From positions 1,571,491-1,578,246 of the forward strand of contig LATQ01000001.1 in NCBI GenBank assembly GCA_001017865.1: DNA of 6,756 nucleotides. Direction: 5' to 3'. The stretch is from Rhodococcus sp. IITR03 (GTDB lineage: Bacteria; Actinomycetota; Actinomycetes; Mycobacteriales; Mycobacteriaceae). Position numbers and translations under genes: made by a program. The notes below the pieces were generated by a model. That model was given only the letters and a program-made list of their open reading frames with translations. It was not told where the DNA came from and did no database searches. Every line of letters starts with the position of its first letter. Position 1 is the stretch's first letter. Shown here piece by piece: positions 1-6,354 of the stretch.

Positions 1-3000
1 GGCCGACGGTGGCGCCAGTCGCCGATGCCGAGGCGGGCAACGCGACGCATTGGGGGCCGAGCGTGGCGCCGGCGCCGAGGGTCACGGTGTCCATGGACAT
101 GATCCGATCATGGAACAGGTGGGTCTGTACAACGCAACCGCGTTCGACGGTCGCACCGTCGCCCAGTGACACCAGGTCGGCCTCGGGCAACCAGTAGCTC
201 TCACACCACACACCGCGGCCGATCCTCGACCCAGCGCGCGCAGCCACAGGTTCATCACGGCGGTGCCCGCCGCGGCCCGGGCGAACCACGGTGCCGCGAC
301 GGTCTCGACAAAGGTGTCGGAGACCTCGTTGCGCCACACGAACGAACTCCACAGCGGGTGCTCGACGCGTCCGATCCGACCGACGACGAGCCACTTCGCG
401 ATCACGGTCACGAGGCACGCCACGGCTCCGGCCACCATGAGCACGAGACCGCCCAGCAGCGCAGCGGCGAGATAGCCAGGTGCACGGCGAGGGTGTTGAG
501 GGCGAAGAGCACACCGAGCCCGATGCCGTAGGTGACGACCATGGGCACGAGCCGGAAAGTCTCCACCGCGCCACGCGCGATCTTGAGTTTCAGCGGCGGT
601 TCGAAGGTGCGACTCGCGTCGCTGTCGCCGCTCGCGCGCCGCAGGCGCACCGGGGGACTGCCCAGCCACGACGAGCCGGATTTCGCCTTCTCCGGAGCCG
701 CGGAGAGCACCGCGACGAGCCCGTGCTTCGGGACCCGGCGCCCCGGCGCCGCCATGCCCGAGTTCCCGAGGAAGGCGCGCTTGCCGACCTTCGCATGCGA
801 GATGTACAGCCATCCGCCGCCGAGTTCGTAGGAGGCGACCATCGTGTCGTCGGCAAGGAACGCTCCGTCGGCGACCTTCGTGAACTTGGGGACCATCAGC
901 ACGGTCGACGCCTCGACGTCCTTGCCGATGTCGGCGCCGAGCAATCGGAGCCAGATCGGGGTGAGCATCGAGCGTAGAGCGGGAACAGGAAGGTGCGCGA
1001 GGAATCCATGAGGCGCTCGGTGAACCACACCTGCCAGCCCACGCGGCTGCGCACGGGATGCCAGCCCTCTGTCATCCCGACGGCGAGCAGCCGCACCGCC
1101 ATCAGGGTGAGCAGGGCGAAGACGAACATCGTCAGCAGCGCCGCGACGGGCAGCATCGCCAGGGAGTGCACCACGGCGTCGGAGACGGTGGGGGTGTCGT
1201 GCACCCACCACACGAGCAGCGCGACCCCGGCGGCGATCGAGACGACGGGCAGCCGCCGAGCAGGATCGACGACAGCGCGTAGACCGGCACCCACCTGCCG
1301 CCCCGCGGCGGAGTCGCGGCGGGCCACGGCCGATCGGCCTTGCCGGCCTTGCGGGCGGGGGAACCCGACCAGTTCTGCCCGGCCTTCACGCGACCGAACA
1401 CCGCGGATCCGGCCTCCACTTCGGCGTTCTTACCGATCCGCGCACCGGGGGCCAGGAACGATCGGGCGCCCACCGTGGCACCGGCACCGATCCGGATGCT
1501 TCCGATGTGGACGACGTCGCCGTCCACCCAGTAGCCACCGAGATCCACCTCCGGCTCGACGGCACAACCGTCGCCGAGTTCGAGGAGGCCGGTGACGGGC
1601 GGAAGACTGTGCAGGTCGACGTCGCGGCCCACCTTCGCTCCCAGCGCCCGCGCGTACTGGCGCATCCAGGGAGCGCTCGAGATGTTCACGGCACCCACGG
1701 CCTCGGACAGTCGCAGGGCCGTCCACAGCCGGAGGTGGACGCTCCCGCCGCGGGGGTAGCTTCCGGGCTTCATGCCGCGCAGGAGCAGACGCGAACCCGC
1801 GACGGAGATCGCCATGCGCCCGACGGGCGTGAGGAACAGCAGGACACCGAACGCGACCCACCACCACGACAGGGTGACGGTCCACGGCACGTCCACGACG
1901 AACGCGACGACGTTGTTCAGGATCGCCAGCCACGTCACCCACTGCAGTCCGGTGAGGGTGGTGAGGACGGCGGTCACCGCGATCTGCCCGAGCTGGGCGA
2001 GTCGCGGCACCGGCATCACCTCACGCGGTGTCGCCGCTTCCGTCGGCGCGAGTTCGTCGAGATAGACGGCGAGCGATCCGAGCCTCGGGTGGTCGTACAG
2101 TTCCGCGACCGTCATCTCCGGATACCGGCTCCGCAGCGCCGTGACGAGTTGCGCCGCCGCGAGGGAACCACCGCCGAGTTCGAAGAAGTCGTCGTCGACG
2201 CCCTCGATCCGGGCGCCGAGGATGTCGGTCCACAGTTCGGCGACCCATTCGGCGGTGGGATCGAGACCGAGCGCTTCCACCGAGTCGGCATCGGCGCCGG
2301 GCAGCGGCCACGGCAGGGCGTTGCGTCGACCTTGCCGGACGTGCGGGTGGCAGTTCGTCGACGAGCGCGAGTCGCGGGACGAGCGCGGCCGGGAGTTGTT
2401 CGGACAGCAGGTCGTGGGCCGACGCGATGTCGAAGTCCGGATCGGTGGAGGCGATGTATCCCACGAGGATCGAATGCCCCGCGACCGTCTTGCGGACCGC
2501 GCACGCGCCGCCCGCCACACCGGGCAGGTTCTGCAGCGCGTTGTCGACCTCGCCGAGTTCGATGCGGCGGCCACCGATCTTGACCTGGTCGTCGGCGCGC
2601 CCCTGGAACAGCAGGCCGGCGCGGTCGAGCGTCACGAGATCACCGCTGCGGTAGGCGCGGTCCCAGCCGAGAGTGGGCATGGGAGCATACTTCTCGGCGT
2701 CCTTCGCCGGATCGAGGTAGCGCGCGAGGCCGACACCGCCGATGACGAGTTCACCGGTCGCGCCCTCCTCGACGGGGTTGCCGTCGGCGTCCACGACGGC
2801 GAGATCCCATCCGTCGAGGGGCAGGCCGATGCGGACCGGTCCGGTGCCGTCCATCAGCGACGCGCAGGCCACGACGGTCGCCTCGGTGGGTCCGTAGGTG
2901 TTCCACACCTCGCGTCCCGGAACGGCGAGACGTTCGACGAGATCGGGTGGCAGGCCTCGCCCCCGAAGATGAGCAGACGCACCGCCTCGAGGCTTCGGCC

Positions 3001-3794
3001 GGCCACATCGCCGCGAGGGTGGGCACCGTGGAGACGACGTTGATGTTGCGCGAGACGAGCCACGGCCCGAGATCCATGCCGGAGCGGACCAGCGCGCGGG
3101 GCGCCGGAACCAGACAGGCGCCGTGCCGCCACGCGAGCCACATCTCCTCGCACGAGGCGTCGAACGCTACCGACAGGCCGGCCAGGACCCGGTCGCCGGG
3201 ACCGAGCGGCGCCTCCTGGCAGAACATCCGTGCTTCCGCGTCGACGAAGGCCGCCGCGTTGCGGTGGGTGACGGCGACACCCTTCGGTGTCCCGGTCGAA
3301 CCGGAGGTGAAGATGATCCACGCGTCGTCGTCGAGGTTCGGACCCCGTACCACCGGGGTGCCCGACGGTGCGGCCGTGCCCGGTCCGATGCCCTCGTCGG
3401 TGACGATGGCGGTGACCTGCGCTTCCGAGAACACGAGTTCGGCCCGCTCGTCGGGATCGTCGGCGTCGACGGGGACGTACGCGGCGCCCGCGGCGAGAAT
3501 GGAGAGAATCGTCACATACAGGTCGCTGCGCCCGGAGGTCATGCGCACCCCGACCCTGTCGCCGGCCCCGACACCCGCGTCGTTCAGCGCATACGCACCC
3601 GCGATCACCGCCTCGGCCAGTTCGGCGTATTCGAGGATCGTCGAGCCGTCGTCGATCGCGGGAGCGTCGGGATGTGCTTCGGCAGTGCTCCGCAGCAGGT
3701 CGACGAGGGTGCGGGCGGGTGGAGCGTGCGACGCGCGGAGGAACTCGTCCGGGATGGGGGACCGGCCGACGGGGGTCGAGGTTATGGCTGGCAA
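1..3794 (-). CDS. Pls/PosA-type membrane non-ribosomal peptide synthetase (A-T-TM/beta-helix), 3' partial, frame-broken
   Basis: Activates an amino acid or amine as its adenylate, loads it on a carrier domain, and probably polymerises or transfers it at the membrane. Numbering follows the repaired frame, about 1267 residues to the window edge. The adenylation domain shows IIFTSGSTGTPKGVAVTH (160-177), FDASCEEMW (211-219), VWNTYGPTEATV, YRSGDLV, QGRADDQVKIGGRRIELGEV and TRTSGKVDR with catalytic Lys489. The carrier motif DDDFFELGGGS has its phosphopantetheine Ser545 (codon 2164-2166). After that come three membrane-helix pairs (about 600-680, 836-908, 1080-1135) alternating with glycine/valine-rich hexapeptide-like beta-helix segments; the last runs off the left edge. 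This matches the epsilon-polylysine synthetase plan of six helices around three soluble domains. There is no condensation or thioesterase domain. The start is TTG (3792-3794): an in-frame stop lies upstream and AGAAGGA sits 9 bases before it. Eight single-base losses break the frame, near 231, 476, 972, 1252, 2325, 2350, 2950 and 2991. Family confident; product unknown. Confidence 0.88.
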
Positions 3795-3803
3795 CTCCGC
3801 GGG

Positions 3804-3810
3804 TCCTTCT
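3804..3810 (-). promoter_or_regulatory. Ribosome binding site supporting a TTG start of the synthetase
   Basis: On the minus strand AGAAGGA lies 9 bases before TTG at 3794-3792. The frame upstream has a TGA about 14 codons back and no ATG or GTG in between, so TTG is the only start that keeps the full N-terminus ahead of the adenylation domain. Seen directly; use of the site is inferred. Confidence 0.65.
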
Positions 3811-3830
3811 GCTCGATGGTGCTTCCGGTT

Positions 3831-3859
3831 ATCTCACGTCCGGGTGGACGGCAGGTGAA
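3831..3859 (-). promoter_or_regulatory. Possible promoter of the synthetase gene
   Basis: On the minus strand TTCACC (3854-3859) and TGAGAT (3831-3836) are separated by exactly 17 bases. This places transcription start near 3824, about 30 bases before the TTG start and upstream of the AGAAGGA site. Both hexamers are poor matches to the consensus and GC-rich actinobacterial promoters are hard to call by eye, so this is only a candidate. An 8-base palindrome, GAACGTTC (3857-3864), overlaps the -35 element and could be an operator half. Confidence 0.3.
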
Positions 3860-3922
3860 CGTTCGGCGCGCAGAACGCGTGTCGGCGTCGTGCGGTGCCG
3901 GGCGACGCGGAGCGGTGCGGGG

Positions 3923-3951
3923 TTGACACGGCTCGGTCGTCCTGCCATTCT
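3923..3951 (+). promoter_or_regulatory. Sigma-70 type promoter for the SAM-IV riboswitch transcript
   Basis: A perfect TTGACA (3923-3928) is followed after 17 bases by CATTCT (3946-3951), which keeps the important second A and last T of a -10 element. The predicted transcription start, near 3958, falls immediately before the first paired base of the riboswitch aptamer at 3960. That agreement between two independently read elements supports both. Confidence 0.65.
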
Positions 3952-3958
3952 CTTCGCC

Positions 3959-4080
3959 AGGTCATGAGTACCAGCGTCAAGCCCCGGCTAGCTGGTCGGC
4001 AACCCTCCAACCGCGGTGGGGTGCTCCGGGTGACGACCGGGCCGTGAATCCACTACCGGACACGGCAAGCGCGGACTCCG
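3959..4080 (+). ncRNA. SAM-IV-like riboswitch aptamer
   Basis: Senses S-adenosylmethionine in the leader of the downstream aminotransferase mRNA. The conserved core of the SAM-I/SAM-IV clan is visible: GTCATGAGTACCAGCG (3961-3976), GCCCCGGCTAGCTGG (3981-3995), CGGCAACCCTCC (3997-4008), CCGCGGTGGGGTGC (4011-4024) and CCGGGTGACGACC (4026-4038). Pairings I can trace: outer helix GGTC 3960-3963 with GACC 4035-4038; CCAGC 3971-3975 with GCTGG 3991-3995; and a 3' helix GCCGTG 4041-4046 with CACGGC 4061-4066. The following GCGCGG (4069-4074) can pair with the CCGCGG loop at 4011-4016, the pseudoknot of SAM-IV. The 3' helix after the core points to SAM-IV and not SAM-I. The class is known from actinobacteria ahead of sulfur-metabolism genes, which fits the gene that follows. 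Confidence 0.9.
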
Positions 4081-4119
4081 CCGGCGACGAGAATTCTCCG
4101 TCGTAGGCGTCACCGGCGG
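4078..4119 (+). promoter_or_regulatory. Probable riboswitch expression-platform stem-loop
   Basis: CCGCCGG (4078-4084) pairs perfectly with CCGGCGG (4113-4119), and inside it CGACG (4085-4089) can pair with CGTCG (4099-4103). It starts at the 3' boundary of the aptamer and ends 15 bases before the GAGGG ribosome site (4134-4138). No U-tract follows, so control of translation is more likely than classical termination. The structure is seen in the sequence; the switching role is inferred. Confidence 0.5.
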
Positions 4120-4145
4120 GTCCCCGAGTACACGAGGGATTTGTC

Positions 4146-5455
4146 ATGACTGCTGTGGCCGCCACCACCTGCATCGCTCCGTTCGCCACCGTTTCCGGCT
4201 GTGACGTGCAGGTTCCGCTCGTCCAGGGTGGTACCTGCACCTACGCGAACTTCGACTACGCGGCGAGCGCACCGGCGCTGTCCGCCGTCACCGACCGCAT
4301 CACGGAGCTGCTGCCCTTCTACGCGAGCGTGCACCGCGGTGCCGGATACGCCTCGCGGATCAGCACCACCGCCTACGAGGACGCCCGCACGTCCGTCTCG
4401 CGCTTCGTCGGCGCGGCCGACGACCAGGTCGTCGTCTTCACGCGCAACACCACCGATTCGCTGAACCTGCTCGCGAGTGCGGTGCCCGGCGATGTCGTCG
4501 TGCTCGACATCGAGCATCACGCGAATCTGCTGCCCTGGAAGAATTCTCGCATCGTCGAGGCCGCGGACACCGTCTCCGAGACGGTGTGGCGCCTCGCGGT
4601 CGAACTCCAGCGCGCCCCCGCGGCCCTGCTCGCCGTCACCGGTGCTTCCAACGTCACCGGTGAGGTCCTGCCGATCGCCGAACTCGCCGAGCTCGCACAC
4701 GCTTCCGGCGCCCGGATCCTCGTCGACGGTGCGCAGCTCGTGCCCCACCGCCGTGTCGATCTCGCCGAGATCGGTGTGGACTACCTCGCGTTCTCCGGCC
4801 ACAAGCTGTACGCGCCGTTCGGTGCGGGAGCGCTCGTCGGCCGCCGAGACTGGCTCGACGCCGCCGAGCCGTATCTCGCGGTGGCGGCGTGTGCGCGAGG
4901 TGCGCTCGATCAACACCAAATGGGCCTGCGCCCCTGCGCGTCACGAGGCCGGCACCCCCAACGTGCTCGGTGTCGCCGCTCTTGCCGCCGCGTGCGATGC
5001 GCTCGCCGGTTTCGACTCCGACGCGGTGACCCGTCACGAGGAGGCCCTGTGCGCCCTGCTCGTCGACGGTCTGCAGACCATCGACGGTGTGGAAGTGCTT
5101 CGGCTGTGGAACGATTCGGCCGACAGCGTCGGCATCGTCACCTTCACGGTCGACGGTTACGAGCCCGGCCACGTCGCTCCTATCTGTCCGCCGAGCACGG
5201 TATCGGCGTCCGTGACGGACGTTTCTGCGCCCACCCGCTGCTCGGCGGGTCGGTCGCGCCGGCGGTGCCGTCCGGGCGTCGCTCGGGCTCGGCAGCTCGT
5301 CCGAGGATGTCGAGCGGCTCCTCGGAGCGCTCCGGTCGCTGGTCGAGAGCGGGCCGACGTGGGTGCACGCGAAGACCGACGGCGTGTGGAATCCCTCGCC
5401 GGAGACGCGTCCCGGTCTCGGGGCGACCGATGGCGACGCATCTCCGTGCGTCTAG
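4146..5455 (+). CDS. Class V aminotransferase, cysteine desulfurase (SufS/CsdA)-like, frame-broken
   Basis: A PLP enzyme of the cysteine desulfurase/selenocysteine lyase family, probably acting on cysteine or a related sulfur amino acid in the cytoplasm. The repaired product is about 437 residues, close to the usual family size. Key features are YANFDYAASAP (33-43), RNTTDSLN (100-107), EHHANLLPW (123-131), VDGAQ with PLP-contacting Asp194, SGHKLYAPFGAGAL with the Schiff-base Lys220, RHEAGTPN in the substrate-binding part, and GVRDGRFCAHPLL with a cysteine (codon 5226-5228, about residue 362) where SufS/CsdA carry the persulfide cysteine. The ATG at 4146 follows GAGGG (4134-4138) by 7 bases. 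The frame is broken near 4880-4889 (two bases lost, or one gained), about 5177 and about 5261; family motifs continue on each side. The last part reads to TAG at 5453-5455. The SAM-IV leader upstream supports a sulfur role. The exact substrate cannot be told. Confidence 0.87.
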
Positions 5456-5458
5456 CGG

Positions 5459-5487
5459 TCGACAATTCCCCACAGGATAAGTAGGGT
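5459..5487 (+). promoter_or_regulatory. Promoter for a leaderless leader-peptide mRNA
   Basis: TCGACA (5459-5464, one mismatch to TTGACA) and TAGGGT (5482-5487, the TAnnnT form common in actinobacteria) are exactly 17 bases apart. Seven bases later comes the ATG at 5495, where transcription would be expected to start. The promoter overlaps nothing else, beginning 4 bases after the aminotransferase stop codon. It makes the downstream unit independent of the riboswitch transcript, although read-through is possible because I see no terminator between them. Confidence 0.65.
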
Positions 5488-5494
5488 AATTCGC

Positions 5495-5584
5495 ATGGAA
5501 CGGACGAGGGCGATCGCTGCGGCACGCTGGTGCCGTCGCCATGTCGACCTCTGCCGTACGGCATCGGGAATCTGTCCGGACTGA
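5495..5584 (+). CDS. Cysteine-containing regulatory leader peptide (29 aa)
   Basis: A short regulatory ORF whose translation probably reports cysteine supply to the downstream gene. It encodes 29 residues, beginning MERTRAIAAARW and containing CRRHVDLCRTASGIC before the final PD. The RRHVDLxRxAS core is the signature I recognise from many short actinobacterial putative leader peptides, often found before sulfur genes. Cysteines are at 13, 20 and 27, spaced exactly seven residues apart. There is no Shine-Dalgarno; promoter spacing puts +1 on the ATG, so the mRNA is predicted to be leaderless. It ends 78 bases before the next gene. The frame is intact, unlike the large genes around it. Cysteine-responsive leaderless small ORFs are established in Mycobacterium smegmatis; that this one works the same way is inference. 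Confidence 0.82.
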   Translation: MERTRAIAAARWCRRHVDLCRTASGICPD

Positions 5585-5662
5585 AGGTCTTCTCCTCACA
5601 GTCTTCCGGCTCACAGGCCGATCCCTCCGTGCCGCTCCGCGGCCCGTACCGAGAGGCATCCC
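5585..5662 (+). promoter_or_regulatory. Spacer between leader peptide and monooxygenase-like gene, with hairpin and ribosome site
   Basis: This 78-base stretch would carry the output of a leader-peptide switch. It contains a small hairpin, GCCGC (5631-5635) with GCGGC (5639-5643) over a three-base loop, just ahead of the GAGAGG ribosome site (5651-5656), which lies 6 bases before ATG 5663. CCTC-containing runs at 5593-5596 and 5623-5628 could mask that site. No U-tract follows the hairpin, so translational control is more likely than termination. Confidence 0.4.
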
Positions 5663-6293
5663 ATGTCCGTCGCATCCACCGTCACCCCTGGATCCGCAGG
5701 TCCGGCCACCGCAGGCCCGGCCGTCGTCGAGTCCGCCGCCATCCGGCCGTTGCGTGTCGCCGTCGAACTCGCCGGTCACTCCGGGCCCGACTACTGGCCG
5801 ATCTGACCCTGGGGCGTGCCGGCGACCCGCCGCTCGACCTCAGCGCCGATGCATCCAACGTCGTGCGGGTGCGTGCCGCCGACCTGCGTGAGGCCGGGAA
5901 GCTGCGCGACCGTATCCGGCGGAGGCCGCCGGGGAGGGGCGCGATCCCGATTCGGTCACGGTGCTCGTCGACGTCGAGGTCGTCCTCGCGTCCGATGGCC
6001 GCACCGCCCGCACCCGGCGCACCCGCCCGGAATCGACTCGCGGGGAGGCCGGCACGCTGTCCTATGTCGGAACGCCGCACGGTCTCGCCGGGTTGATCGC
6101 CGACATCCATGCCGTGCAGGTCGCCGACGGCGTCACGCTGATCCCGCTCGCCGCGCCGTTCACCGTCGAGCATCTCGTCGACGGAACGCTGCCGTGGCTG
6201 GAGTCGCGCGGCCTCATCGAGGTCTCACCGACCGTCGTCGAGGTCCTGCGCCGGTTCGGCGAAGGTGCCCAGGCGTCCGTGCGCGCTTCCTGA
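5663..6293 (+). CDS. Short luciferase-like (LLM) flavin monooxygenase-related protein, frame-broken
   Basis: The repaired product is about 210 residues. RPLRVAVELAG (29-38 in the first frame) resembles the first beta-strand of luciferase-like monooxygenases. The later part, VVRVRAADLREA, RDPDSVTVLVDVEVVLA, GTPHGLAGLIADIH, DGVTLIPL and LVDGTLPWLESRGLI, matches the family's closing portion. The central barrel that normally holds much of the flavin and substrate site seems absent, as full members are usually well over 300 residues. The ATG at 5663 follows GAGAGG by 6 bases. Two single-base losses (TGGG to TGG near 5797, GGG to GG near 5918) break the frame; without repair the first frame stops at 5804-5806. 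The Cys leader upstream suggests a role in sulfur scavenging, such as alkanesulfonate-type oxidation, or regulation of it. Family resemblance is moderate, from memory of motifs; activity is doubtful. Confidence 0.62.
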
Positions 6294-6310
6294 CATCGGT
6301 CCGTATCACC

Positions 6311-6345
6311 AAGGAGGGGCAGGGGTTCGACTCCTGCCCCTCCTT
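6311..6345. terminator. Strong hairpin terminator between convergent genes
   Basis: AAGGAGGGGCAGG (6311-6323) pairs perfectly over 13 bases with CCTGCCCCTCCTT (6333-6345), with a possible further G-T pair closing the loop GTTCGAC. It lies between the stop of the monooxygenase-like gene (6293) and the stop of the convergent winged-helix gene (6355), so it can serve both strands. The U-tract is only two bases long on either strand, as is common in GC-rich actinobacteria. Confidence 0.85.
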
Positions 6346-6354
6346 CGCATGCGT

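Noticed and set aside
1507..2583. A long open frame on the plus strand opposite the synthetase
   Set aside because: Its translation is low-complexity and rich in Arg, Gly and His, and it lies antisense to a region with clear adenylation, carrier and beta-helix motifs. GC-rich coding DNA often leaves such mirror frames open.
3857..3864. GAACGTTC palindrome as a LexA SOS box
   Set aside because: Actinobacterial SOS boxes have GAAC and GTTC separated by four bases (GAACnnnnGTTC); here there is no gap.
4110..4919. A 269-codon open frame on the minus strand opposite the aminotransferase
   Set aside because: It is the antisense shadow of unmistakable PLP-enzyme motifs and overlaps the riboswitch control region; its own product shows no recognisable domain.
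4870..5270. Programmed ribosomal frameshifting in the aminotransferase
   Set aside because: Several slips occur in one gene and the same pattern recurs in two other genes at sites without a shared slippery sequence plus stimulator. Loss of single bases explains all of them.
6311..6345. A tRNA gene
   Set aside because: Only acceptor-stem and T-arm-like pairing is present within 35 bases, with no D-arm, anticodon arm or CCA end. A terminator between convergent genes explains it.
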